From the NCBI RefSeq assembly GCF_003945595.2, contig NW_024104376.1, positions 2,542,001 through 2,606,000 on the forward strand: DNA of 64,000 bases. The letters run 5' to 3'. How positions within the stretch are numbered: the stretch's first letter is position 1; every line of letters starts with the position of its first letter. The notes below the pieces were generated by a model. The model worked only from the letters and a program-made list of their open reading frames with translations, was not told the DNA's origin and made no database searches. This document shows, in pieces, positions 47,194-59,330 of this stretch. The translations under genes and the position numbers were made by a program. This stretch comes from Pipra filicauda (taxonomy: Eukaryota > Chordata > Aves > Passeriformes > Pipridae).

Positions 47194-47526
47194 CACAGTA
47201 CCTAAAGGGGACCCACAGGAAATATGGAGAGGGACTTGTTATCAGAGAATGTAGTGATAGGACAAGGGGTAACAGTTTTAAGCTGAAAGAGGGTTGATTT
47301 AGATTAGATGTTAGAAAGAAATTCTTCACTGTGAGTGTAGTGAGACACTGGAACAGGCTGCTCAGGCAAGCTGTGCATGCCCCACCCTTGGAAGTATTCA
47401 AGGCCAGGTTGGATGGGGCTTTGAGCAACCTGGTCTAGTGGAAGGAGTCCCTCCCCATGGTGGAGGGGTTGAAGCTAGATGGTCTGTGAGATCCCTTCCA
47501 ACCCAAATCATTCTGTGATTCTATAA
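47194..47526 (+). mobile_element. CR1 LINE 3'-end copy with intact tail
   Basis: It reads in the sense direction: 'gtgataggacaaggggtaac', 'gtgagacactggaacaggct', 'ttcaaggccaggttggatgg', 'atcccttccaacccaaatca', ending ATTCTGTGATTCTATA at 47510-47525. The terminal 8-bp repeat is preserved, so this is a typical 5'-truncated avian CR1 insertion. Confidence 0.96.
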
Positions 47527-49164
47527 CACTGTGGCCCACTGATGCCACTGTGATTGGAAGCCTTGCTTGACTGCCTTTGACTCTGTATCTTGAGGTCTCA
47601 AAATCCTGCAGCAATGAATTCCAGAGCAGAGCTTGGCACCGATGCATTAAATTACCTTGCTTGGAAAGGAATATGCTCCAAACAACAGCAGTATGACTGG
47701 AAAGACTGAATGACCGGTCCAGTTTTGGAGTGTCCTCTGGTCCCCCTCACCCACCATGGGGACCAGAGGTGATGCAGAGCAGCTGTGTTCTGTGCAGGTC
47801 AGTGGCCTTTAGAGGCAGCCACAGTGCCTGGGGCGATGGGGATTTGAGCCCAATGGACAGAAAGGTTTAATCAGTGAACTCATGGGATTTTTTATCATGG
47901 TCTTGTGATCCTTAATATGTAAGAGCCCTGTCTGCTGAAGGCAATGATCTCCAGGAGACTTCAATTTTTCATGTGAGGAAGAACAAGCAAATGTCCGGTT
48001 TCTCTCTGTTGCAAAGAGGGATTTGAAAGGATATGTCCTGTGAACTCTTTGGACGATTCCCCACTCGTCACCCGTGTCCCAGCCAGATGCTCTGTGCTGC
48101 CGAGGCATGCTTGACTGGCTGCCTCATTACAGCAGGAAGAGCTTTGTCCTTTTATCTGAGCAGCTGGCAAAACAATAAATTAAAAAATAAGACAAAGTCA
48201 GCAAATAGTTTTCTATCCCCATGTGTGAGGTTAGAGGAACTACTGCCCCTCCTCCAGAATGATTTCCTGACTTGGTAACATTTTTTTCAGTGTCCTCTTC
48301 TTCTTTCTCTCTGGGTGCATCAGGAAGAGTGGGATCATTGGTTTGGATGGGGAGGGAGCATCTTTAAATGCGGTGCTGTGGCCCAGACTCTTCATATGCA
48401 TCTGCCAACAGCAGCCTGAGAAATCTCCTTCCAGTGTGAGGCAAGGGTGGCTTTGCAGGGAGAGTGCTCTGGTCATGTCTGGATGGGGCTTGGACTCCAG
48501 CCATGAGGTACCACCATGCCTGCAGGCTCCTTGGGCAAGCCGTGCTGGCTGCAGACAGACAGCACTGCCTGTGTTAGCCACTTGCAGGGGATGGTCTATC
48601 CTGGGATGTCTGTCTGTGCTGGAGAGAAGATGCTGAGGTCACATCCAGCTTCAGACCCCAGGACTGAGTCTGGCTCAGGGTCACTGGCAGCGTTTGGGCT
48701 GCCGGGCACAGGCAGGGCTGCTCCACAGGGCACCGCAGGCTGGGCTGGTGACCTGGGGCTGGCCCGTGATGCACATCCTGCTCATGCATGTGGGCATGAG
48801 TCAGAGCCCGAGAGGAAAAGGCCTCACCCAGCGGCAGGCAGAGTGGTGCAGGGAGCTGGGGCTGTGTACTGATGGAGGAGATTGCTTGTTACTGCTGACA
48901 GCCTCCCCCGGCAAAATCCCTGCACCTGCAGCACGGGGAAGGGGGTTTGGAGCTAATCAGAGCTCCCACCTCACTGTCAGAAGTCCAAAGGAAATGCTGC
49001 AGGAAGGGTTTGTCAAGGTGGCTCAGAGCCTGCCTTTGGCACCTGTGAACTTAGAGCTAAAGGAGCTGCTGGGGGCTCCCAGCACACACATCCCAAGCTG
49101 CTGCCAGTCTCTCCAAAGTGAGAAGACACAGCAAGACTGATCAGACCCACATCCGTTCCCCTCT

Positions 49165-49534
49165 GCTCTCGCGAGACCCCACCTGAAATACTGTATTCAG
49201 ATTTGGGGACCTCAACATAAGAAAGACATGGACCTGCTGGAGCAATTCCACAGGAGGGTCCTGAAGATGACCAGAGGGCTGGAGCACCTCTCCTATGAAG
49301 ATAGGCAGAGAAGGCTGGAGCTGTTCAGCCTGGGGAAGAGAAGGCTCCAGAGAGACCTTGAAGCATCTTCCAGCACCTAAAGGGGGCCAACAGAAAATAG
49401 GGGGAGGGACTCTTTATCAGGGAGTGTAGTGATAGGACGAGGGGGAATAGTTTTAAACTGAAGGAGAGTAGATTAAAATTAGATATTAGGAAGAAAATCT
49501 TTACTATGAGGGTGGTGAAGCACTGGAACAAGTT
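49165..49534 (+). mobile_element. CR1 LINE fragment, 3' end missing
   Basis: It begins in the end of the CR1 coding region ('acctgaaatactgtattcag', 'ctggagctgttcagcctggg') and continues to 'gtggtgaagcactggaacaa', then breaks off without the terminal tail. The frame is disrupted by stops, so it is inactive. Confidence 0.92.
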
Positions 49535-50960
49535 GATTCTATGCTTTGCAGAGGCCTCTGGAAAAGCAATATAGTCTTTATGTCTCTTCTTTCCATCACT
49601 TTGACCTCAGTATTATTATCTTCAGCACCTGCCACCTGCCCCTTACCCAGGTGCTAATCTTGCATGTGAACAGGGACAGCTGAGCAATGGTCCAGCCACC
49701 CCCTCCCTCTCCCCTCTTCGCTGCTTTGCCAGGAAACAGGTGTCCAGATCTTTTGACCCTTGCAAATGATTGCATTTAATTATTTCTGGAAATTTTCCAC
49801 TATGGTTTTAGAGTGATTCTTCCAGAAATCTGGTTCATCTTTGCTAGGAAGCCATTGTGTGTCTCAGGCAAAGGTCAGGATGAATCATTTCGGAAAACAG
49901 TGCAGCTGCAATGGACTCCCAGCGCTGGGGGAGTGGAAGCATGTCCATGGTTTGCTACTAAATACAAAGCCCTGAACACCCCCAGCACTTCTCAGAGTCA
50001 ATGGGATGACTTGCATAGAGTAACAGATGCTGGGTATGACTGTAGGCAGTTCAAAAGCTGGTGGTAGATGGATCACAGCGGTGGATGGTCTTGCAGCTGT
50101 GGCTTTAAAAGGGTTATTGATTCATTTGGAAACAACTAGCATGAGTGACTTTGTAACAGACAGGATTATTTAGTCTCACCACATGCCAAGCATAGAAAAA
50201 GTACAGTTCAGCACTGCAATTCTTCCAGTGACCATCACATAAAAAACCCAACAGGATAAGGCACTAATGGGCTGGATAATGCCACTTCCCTTGTGTATGT
50301 TTGCAGCTACCAAGGGACATGGGCTGTCCTCAAAAGCAAGGGGAGAAATTCTTCAGTTAAAGATCTATTAGGGAGGAGTTAAGTTGGGAAGCAATCAACC
50401 AAAATAAAAAAAAAAGCATGTGGATAATGATACAGCCATGATCCAGGCTGCTGCAGCCATTCAAAAGAAGGAGAAATAAATCACTCCGAGCGTGTACAGA
50501 AAACGCATCTCGAAAGACATACATAAGTACAGCTTCTTATATCTGCTTCTATGCTGGGCAGCCTAAGGGAGCTGGAGCTTTCCTTTATGGGCTAGCTGAG
50601 GATGCTCCTGGTGACAAGGATGCACAGCATGATATCAGTGGAGCCATCTCAAATCCCAGTTGCTCTTCCTTTTCTAGCAAAGTGTCAAAAAATGCCAAGG
50701 AGTTACAGAAGCAAAGACAGACAGGGATGAGAGTGACCAGCAGGGTGTTGAGCTCTCTGCTGTGAGCCCGTGTGGGTCCTACCCCACTGGTGCAAGTTCG
50801 AAAGGCTTCACTCAAACCAGATGCCTCTGAGCAAGCAGAGAGCTGCAATTAAACCCTGGCAGCCCTATCATGTTTTCTGCAGGGATGATCCGGTTTCTGT
50901 GCTTGGGGTATCTGGTTCCACAGATCCCACATGCAGAAAATCCCCACCCGGATCATAAGG

Positions 50961-51057
50961 GTGTATCCAGAAGTTTTGCTCTGACATGTACTATAATGCA
51001 GCTACATTCAGGATATACTCAGGGGTTTTGCTCTGGCATAAATTATAATGCAACTAC
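50961..51057. repeat. Imperfect 51-bp tandem duplication
   Basis: The segment with 'gttttgctctgacatgtact' and 'ataatgcagctac' (to 51005) is repeated 51 bp later as 'gttttgctctggcataaatt' and 'ataatgcaactac' (to 51057), at roughly three-quarters identity. There are two copies only. Confidence 0.7.
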
Positions 51058-51291
51058 TGGAACAAATCAGGTTTGGCCTGCCCACTGCGTTGCCATCCTA
51101 CCGGGTCAAACCTAGAGATCCAAACTCAGCATTCACTCAGCAGAGCCTGAGGAACAAACCAGAGAGAAATTCTCCAGCGCATGCAACATTCCTGTGTAAA
51201 TCAATGGGAACTGTAGAGTCTGGCCTGAAGTCAGGATTTCAGGATTTGACCCAATTTAACCTTGGCATAGTTGCCCAACTCCAATTTTTAA

Positions 51292-51359
51292 TTTTTTTTT
51301 TTTTTTTTTTGGTGAGGCTCAACAATTAACTTTCAAAACAACTTAAAAAAAAAAAAAAA
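51292..51359. repeat. Poly(T)19 and poly(A)15 pair
   Basis: A 19-T run (51292-51310) and a 15-A run (51345-51359) separated by 34 bp. They are complementary and could form a stem. They may be the decayed ends of retro-insertions. Confidence 0.85.
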
Positions 51360-52294
51360 GGCAGCCGGGGTTCAGAAGTGCTGTGCTAGCCAGCAGGGTT
51401 TTCTTAAAGTTACTTCCACTATTATGGTATTTGTTGATGTCAGCATTTTGTGCACAGTAAAGAGCCGCTCTGGGCTCTCTGTCCAGGGCAGAACCATACG
51501 AGCCAGGGCAGAAGTTGCGCCTCTTCCCATACTTGACACACAAGTGGGTAGTTCCTTTTACCAAATTCAACTGCTGGGTTTTTTTTTACACGCTGGAGTG
51601 AAATTCAGCCACGTGCAAAATGCAAGGACTGCTCATGGCTCAGATCTGATGAGTCCCAATGTGGAAGGTTTGTTGGAGAGGCTTTGGGGGGACCAATGAG
51701 TGGGATAAGAAGATGGGAAGAAGAAGCAGGGTAGGTTTACACCCTTGCAGAGAACTGAGCTTTCCTTTCTGTCCCTTCTTCTTTCTATGCATGGAAAGGG
51801 TGCTGTTTCACAAGTTGTTTTCAGGAATCTCTTTCAAAGAGCTGATACAGATAATAAACGTCTCTTTTTCTGCTCACCTTCCACCCACAACAAAAGGTAT
51901 CATCTCAGTCTTAAAGATTTTATTGTTTTAATTATGCATCTTGGACTTCGCTGGGCCGCTACTTGTTAATATATTTAGTAGAGCGTGGGGGATGCCGACA
52001 CTAATAGAGCTTGAAGACTTTTGTTTCAAAGGATCAGATCCTGACTTGTAAACCTGCACTGGGCAGTCCTGTGGCTCCAGATTGAACCTGGGCAGTGGGG
52101 ATGGGTGTCTGGCTGTGGCAGCAGCTGCTGTGATGGGACGGATGAGCCCAGCACTGAGGAGTCCCTGCAGCCCTGTTGTGCCCATGTGGTGGGCTGAGCC
52201 TGGCTGGATGCCAGGCACCCACCAAAGCCACTCTTATCACTCCCCTGTGCAGCTGGACACGGGAGAGAAAATATGATGAAGGGTTCATGAGTTG

Positions 52295-53105
52295 ACATAA
52301 GGTCTTAGAGAGATCACTTACCAAATACCATCACAGGCAAAATAGACTCGAATTGGGGATATTAATTGAATTTATTACTAACAAAATCAGAGTGGGATAA
52401 TGACAAGTAAAATAAATCTTAAAACCACCTTCCCCCACCCCTGCCTCCTTTCCAGGTTCTCCCACCTCCCCCCCAGCAGTGCAGGGAGATGAGGAATGGG
52501 GTTATGGTCAGTTCATCACCTGTTGTTACTACTGCTTCTCAGGGAGAAGTGTCTTCCCCTGGTCCCAGTGTGGGGTCCCTCCCACGGGAGATAGTCTTGC
52601 ACAAACTTCTCCAATGTTGACTCCATCCCATGTGCAACAGCTCTCTACAAACTGCTGTGATGTGGGTCACTTTTCCATGGGTTGCAGTCCTTCAGGCACA
52701 GGCTATTCCAACATCGGTTCCCTGCTGGGTCACAAGTCCTACCAGGAAACCTCCTCCAGCGTGGGCTCCTCTCCCCATGGTCTGCAGGTCCCTGCCAGGA
52801 GCCTGCTCTAGCACACATTCTCCATGAGCTTATAGCCATTTCTTGGGCATCTACCTGCTCTGGCAGGGGCTCCTCCACAGGCTGCAGGTGGATCTCTGCT
52901 GTCCCATGGTCCTCTATGGACTGCAGGGGAACAGCTGCCTCACCATGGTCTTCACCATGGGCTACAGGGGAATCTCAGCTCCTGGAGCACCTTCTCCCCA
53001 TCCTTCTGCACTGACCTTGGTGTCTGCACAGTTGTTCCTCTGACATATTCTCACTCCACTCTGGCCACAACTACATCCATATTTAAGGAACCTTTTGTTC
53101 CCTGT
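52295..53105. mobile_element. Avian interspersed repeat, probably LTR/ERV-derived
   Basis: The stretch from 'agagagatcacttaccaaat' through 'attgaatttattactaacaa' and on into a CT/GC-rich portion with recurring 'ctgcag' and 'catggtc' phrases matches my memory of a high-copy repeat in bird genomes that I associate with endogenous retroviral elements. It ends with 'cactgaccttggtgtctgca' and a 'catattctcactcc' segment. No gag, pol or env frame is intact or recognisable, and no paired LTRs or primer-binding site were located. The family and strand are not secure. Confidence 0.5.
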
Positions 53106-54270
53106 GGATGTTCCCTTCCATCACTGCGGATGAATCTGGATGGCTCCCTAGTAGTTCAAAATAGCTTTTGAGATTTAGACTTAGGGTCTGAATTTCTTCT
53201 TGTCCCCAAAAACATCTTCAAAGCTTACTTCCAGCAATGAGACATCCCCTGTACTTTTCAGCCACAGCTTTACTTGCAAAGGACTGTGAAAATGGCCATT
53301 TTTGAAAGCAAAATCAGCTCATGGAGGTATAAGAGGCCTGGGAGCACCCAGCTTCAGCACCAAGAGATGTTTTGGCACTGAGAACACTGCATTGTGTTAG
53401 GGTTTGTGTTGGGATAAGATATGCTCAGTGCTTTGGCAGGGGCAGGAAGAGCGTGGATGTGGAGGGGAGACCTGGGACTGGAGCAACTGAGGGTGAGAGT
53501 TTTTCAGATGATGTCAGGAGTGCCTGGGATACTGGTCATGTTTTATAATTGTGTGGGTGATGCTGTTTTGCTCCTGCTGCCCCTTGCCTCCATAAGTGAC
53601 TGCAGCTCGGCCTCCGGGATTATTCAGACTGGGGAAGGGAGAAAAAGGGGTGGTGAAGTACGTTTGGATGACTCTGAGGTTGCACTCTGTCTAATGAATG
53701 CCAAGAAGCACCCTATAACTCACTCTGGGCTTTCAAGCATGAGCAGACAATGGGAGGTGTTCAGTAATAGAAAAAAAATCTCGAATTTGTGTAGGAACTT
53801 TTTACTTTTAGCCTTTTACTCCCCCCCTCTTCCCCGCCTGTGACTCAACACCATTGCTGCACGACAGCATAACCCCAGGCACACAATCATCCTCCAGATA
53901 TTACGACTGTCAGGCAAACAGATTGCTCACTCCATCCTGTGCTGGTCTGAAAGGATTACAATGTAGATTAGGATCAGGATTGCCTTCCTAACATTCTCAG
54001 CCTCAAAACAGGTGTAAAGGGAAAACACGTGAGGGAAATTATTTGCTGGTGGAGAATCTCTCCAGGAGGAATTGTTGGATAAATACTAACTGGAGATTGG
54101 GATCAGGCAGCTGCTGAGTTGGGCTTTTCCCACTCGGAGGTAATCTGAGAGCAACGTTATGAGCTGCAGGCCCATGCAAAGCAAAAATGCCATTGCATAC
54201 ATGCATGAAAATGCTTACCTGTGCATTCACACACTGTGTCCTGAGAGGTTCTGGTAAAAGGGAATAAAAT

Positions 54271-54680
54271 AATCATAGAATCACAGAATGTTTTGGGTTG
54301 GAAGGGACCTTAAATATCATCTAGTTCCAACCTCCCTGCCATGGGCAAGGACACCTTCCACTAGACCAGGTTGCTCAAAGTCCCATCCAACCTGGCCTTG
54401 AACACTACCAGAGATGGGACATTCACAGCCTCTCTGGGCAACCCGTTCCATTGTCTTACCACCCTTATAGCAAAAAATTCCTTTCTTATGTCCGATCTAA
54501 ACCTACCCTCTTTTAGTTTAAAACCATTTCCCCTTGTCCTATCACTACATGTCCTTGTAAAAAGTCCTTGTCCAGCTCTCTTGTAGCCCCTTCTAGGTAC
54601 TGGTAGGTACTATAAGGTCTCTCCAGACCCTTCTCCACTCCAGGCTGAACAGCTCCAAATGTCTCAACTTGTCAGCCTGG
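54271..54680 (-). mobile_element. CR1 LINE 3'-end copy
   Basis: It begins with the antisense tail 'aatcatagaatcacagaatg', then 'ttttgggttggaagggacct' and the full antisense order down to 'ccaggctgaacagctccaaa'. It is the best-preserved minus-strand CR1 copy here, is 5'-truncated, and has no coding capacity. Confidence 0.96.
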
Positions 54681-55055
54681 AAGAGAGAACCAAACACACT
54701 CCTTTGCCAGTGAAATGAACAAGGTGTGATACCCACTACTGGAGGTGGGTTAAAGAATGGAGTGAAAAGCATGACTGCAGAGAGTGTCCTAAGAATTCAT
54801 GCATATATACAGGCTCTTGTTCAAGTAGTTCTGCATGTGTTGAGATTGTTTGAGAACTGCAAATGCAAAGACAGAGCTGCAGGTCCAAAGCCAATACATA
54901 TTGCTGTGAGCCTGGTATCTTTGTTACAGATTATTAACTCCAGCCTGCATGTGTGGTATATCAGCTTAGATTATTTCCTGTAAATACATCTGTGCTGGAA
55001 AGCTCAGGTTGGATTCCACATGTATTTCTCATCTGCTCTTTTCATCTGGATAGAC

Positions 55056-55172
55056 TTGAGCAAACTGAGATCATGTGACTTGCCAAAACCACCCAGTGAG
55101 TCACTAGCTCAGCCCAGATTAGATCTCAGGAGCTTTCTGGCTTTGATCTAGCCACAAGACCACATGGCCTTT
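55056..55172 (-). mobile_element. MIR-like SINE
   Basis: The + strand shows 'aaactgagatcatgtgactt' then 'gccaaaaccacccagtgagt', 'cagattagatctcaggagct' and 'ctagccacaagaccacatgg'. This is the reverse complement of a MIR core plus the tRNA-like head. Nearly the whole SINE head and core are recognisable. Confidence 0.75.
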
Positions 55173-57419
55173 TTCTATAGTCTTTGATGAAAGGCTACAT
55201 AAACACACATAAGGGAGTTTACTAAATTTTTTTGGAAGTTCTGAAAAACGTTTTGCCCCTGCAGCAAGCAAAATTGGAATGGGCTGTAAACGGGTGCCAT
55301 GCACATATCTGCTAGAGTAAAAAAAAGTAACAGGAACTAGGTATATGTCCAAACACCTGAAAGGAAAACTGTGCAAGTGACAACAGGATGCTCTGGATAA
55401 TAGTGCTGTGGATGCTGTACCTGCCATATGCGTCTTTCCACAAGAACTGGTTACCTTATAAAGAGATGTTGTTGCGTCATCCTTCAGAAAGTATAAACAC
55501 ATTAGGCAATGTTATTCTCTAAAACATCAACACATGAGCTACTTACAATGGACTAAAAAGTCATTGTTGCTTTGAGGATGTATTTGTCCCAAGTGATTCA
55601 TAACAGTCCATGGCACTGAGGCTATGAAGACTTCTAAAGGATGCCTCCACTTCCAGGCAAGTATCCACGGAAACAAGCCCACAAGTTTGCTTTGTTTGCC
55701 TTCTTTTACCTAGGATAACCTCTTAAGCTGCTTTGTGGACAGCCAGGCTTCCCAGATGAAACAGATGTCTAACCCTTCTCGATGCTGGGCTTTGCTTGCT
55801 GTACCTGCTGTGCTGCTGACCACCATGATCTCTCCTGCGGGAAGGGCAGCAGTTCCCTCTGACAGGGCTGGATGAGGATGAGGACATCTCAGTGGCAGTA
55901 GCTCCTATAGTACAGTACTAATGTGGTTCCAGAGGCGGCTGCCAAGAATTGCTTCCCATGCCTGCCTGCGCCAGGAGATGTGTGGAATGACAAAACCGAA
56001 CCTAGCAGAGTGCAGGGGCCGTGTCACTTTGACCCAGGGATTTGGAGCAGGACCCAAGAGCAACTCAGATACCCCCGTGCTCTCAGGATGGGCAGCTCAA
56101 TTAGACAGTCTGTCCTCTGGCAAGGGAAAGCCAGACCGTGACCACCAATGCCAGAAGACCTGTAAATCACCTTTTCTACTTTCTTTCTTTCTTCCCTGGC
56201 CTCCGCTCTGGCCTCTCTGTCCCTTTGAAATGATTTCTGGGATGTAGGGATACATCCTGCATTATTTTGGATCCTGTGTAGCCCATATGGCCACCTGGAA
56301 TTCAGCTCTCAGTTTTCTGAGAGACCCACATCATTAGGGAAAACCAGCGTGTGTGTGTCTGTGTCAACACATAACAAAACACATTGTAAGCACCCTGAGC
56401 TCAGGAACTAATACGTGCTCTGGCAGGAACACAGTTGTACCAGCAAGAGCACAGGGTCATAAGCAAAAGCAATATTGTTTCCTGTGGGACTAATTAAGAC
56501 AAAAGACAAAGCAACTGTTTACTGTACTAGTGAGGAGACTGTTTGGGACACTGAAAGGGGAATACAGCAGATACTGACACATGGTCGTTAAGTATAGGTA
56601 AATGTTCAACCTGAAAAGAACACAGAAACTCAACCCTGAACTGCACATAGGTGTTCTGGGCACTAAGGCAAGTGCCTATCTGAGGTGTGTCAGAGAAGCT
56701 TGTCTGCTGTCCTCCTCTTATACTGCTATTAGCTCATCCTATCTTCTTGATTTGAATCAATTGAATAGCACCCGCATTGACTCATGCTTTCTATTTAGGT
56801 CAGTTGTAGAGGTGGAGAGTCAAACCCATTTTGAAACTCAGGACCTCTGTTCTTCTGCTCCAGGACTGGCCCTGTACAGCTGCCAAGCTCTAAAAGCCTG
56901 CACAGCATTTGTGCCCAATACCAGCAGGAAATGTCTTCCTTCTGGCACTGCAAGTAACGCGATGTGATTTATGGAGTGAAGTTCCACTTAATAAAACTGG
57001 AAATGAGATACTGATGGGTGGCTGTGAAAAGACCACCACACTGCACAAGAAAACAGGGTGTTCAGTCCTCCAGTCACCTCTTCACAGCTCAGAGGAGGAA
57101 ACTCCAACAGGATTTTAATTCACTCTTAGTTGGATCGCTTCATCCAGCCAACAGCAGTTCCCTAGGGTTTAAAAAAATGGGGGTTCACTGCTTAAACTTC
57201 AGACAGCTCTGACTAACACAAAAGAGAGCCTCCTTCTGACAGAAATGGAAGGACTAATCACTCAATCTAAAAATTAGAAGTTGTTTTTGTACCACAGACC
57301 ATAATTAAATTAGATTTATCTCATGCAAGTAGATTAGAGCACTAATTATGAGCCTATTTATTCAGTGTACACACACATATCTGTGGACATAAACACACAT
57401 ATGTTTCTATATTGAGAAA

Positions 57420-57710
57420 TACAGGCAAAGTTGAACCCAAAACCCAAGGGGATGTTATTGCTGCCCTGTGCGGGGAGGAGGATCTCCATGTCCGTGGTGC
57501 CGGACAATCTTCACTTCATCAATGGCTTTTAATGCTTCAGACATCTGTGCTTGTCCATGAAGATGGTATCTTGGAGGTGGAGGATTTGGCAAAGCTTGTG
57601 GTAGGACAACAGTTAAGCCATAGACGAGTGTATGGCCTGGTAGGACTGGAAGAGATTGCATCAAAGATTGGGTTTCTGCCAATGAAACATTAGTAGCCAT
57701 GGGGCGAGTT
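57420..57710 (-). pseudogene. Coding-like patch, possible retrocopy or lost exon (unidentified)
   Basis: An 81-codon minus-strand frame (57455-57700) has an unusually protein-like composition: it contains LPVLPGHTLVYGLTVVLPQA, a PNPPPPRYHLHGQ segment and SEALKAIDEVKIV. Neighbouring sequence to 58000 is GC-richer than its surroundings but is broken by stops in every frame. I do not recognise the family. No poly(A) tail or target duplication was found. It may simply be chance. Confidence 0.2.
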
Positions 57711-59039
57711 AAGCCCTGGTGACCTTGTGGTCAAACTTCTAGCTGTAGCCTCTTTGGGAGAAAATCCAAGTGATGCTCATGCCCTTGGTGAAGTCAGCAG
57801 ACCTGAAGAACATGTGTCATTGTCAGAAGCCGAAGCACACGCTGACAGACTTTGTCACTTCTTGGAGACACAGGCGGGTACATCACATTACTTCACTGTG
57901 ACTGATGGAACTGAGACATCTGCGGAGCAGCAGAGAGCACCAGCCTGGAGACAAAGATCATGGACTTTTTTAGTAATGACATGACTGAAGGCCTGCTCAC
58001 CATACTGAGGGTGGGTTAAATGCACTCTCTCACTTTGGTGTCATTACAACACATTGCCAGGTCTGTTCACTGATGTTCCCACTTCATACAAATTATTGCT
58101 AATGTGACCAGTTTTTTTTTGCAATCCCCTTATGTCTGAGTAGTCAAGGATGTGCTGTGTTTATGTGTACACGCATGTGTGTGTTTGCACATATATAAAG
58201 CAGTTGCTGGCATAGTTGATTGGGAACATAAATGGAAAATGTGAAGTGTTAATGAAAACTGGAAAATATCCAAGACTATTCTACTGGATGCTCAAAACTC
58301 CATGATATCATGGAGAAAGAAAATAGATATGTGGTTTAAGAAACAGTCTATTTTAAAAGAGATGCAGAAAGAGCAATATAACATGAAGAAATGAGGTATA
58401 AATCAGGCAAAATCCACAGGAAATAGAATGATGATGATTATATATTACAAGTTAAAACAATGTAAGTGATTGATAAAAGGAAACCAAGGGATCAGTAGAC
58501 TATCAACAGCCAATGGAGTGAAAGAAATGCAGAAAACATTCACATAATCATGTCAGGAACAATGCTGCCTCTTCTCCCAAACTCATCTCCATGGCTATAT
58601 AGATCAATTGCCAAATGTAGATGGTAAAATCACAAAAAAAAAAAGGCAGAAAAGGCAGAAATATTCAATAGCTGTTTCTATTCTGCATTTAGGAAGAAGA
58701 TGGATATTCATCCCATATGATGTTGCAGATGGAGTACAGCATTTACCATCTGGAAAAACGGAGGATGTGAGGTAGCATCTGCTAAAATTAAACATTTTTC
58801 ACATCATCTGGCCTGGCTATCTTTATGTCTTAAAGGAGTTGCCTAAAATGCTCAGTGAAGTTATATATTGACAAATCTTGGGGAATTCCAAAACACGGAA
58901 GACTGACAGGGTAGCTCTGGGACTTAATAAGTGTAGAGGGATACTCTAGGGAGCAATAGATTGGTTAGCAGGACAGTATCCCTCAACACAATCACCAAAA
59001 GTTCACTCAGGCCTCCAACAGCAAGCCATTAGAGGTTAA

Positions 59040-59330
59040 AAATAAAACCAATGCTAATCAGCAGGGTTTTGTGGAAGGCAAGTCTTGTCAAAGAAACCTG
59101 TTGCCATTTTCTTTGGACGCAATTAGAGATCTGGTTCACAGTTTCTTGGCTTTCTCCACCACATGACAAGTTGATTAACGAGCTCACATTATGCAGGATG
59201 AATAGGGCATACGCTAAGAGTTGGCTGAGTGACAGATGTAAAAAAGTAGTTACTAATGGGGGATTAATGGGAAAGCAGCAGGCCAGGGATGTTTGAGGGG
59301 GTGACGTCAGCAACAGGGAGCTCAGTGTTT
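59040..59330 (+). mobile_element. Ancient CR1-type LINE fragment (reverse-transcriptase region)
   Basis: The sense-strand reading 'caatgctaatcagcagggtt' and 'ttgtggaaggcaagtcttgt' gives QQGFVEGKSC..NLL, corresponding to the (H/Q)GFxKGKSCLTNL block of CR1-type reverse transcriptases. Stops and indels follow, so it is an old, dead copy. It ends close to a palindromic CRE-type site at 59302. Confidence 0.6.
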
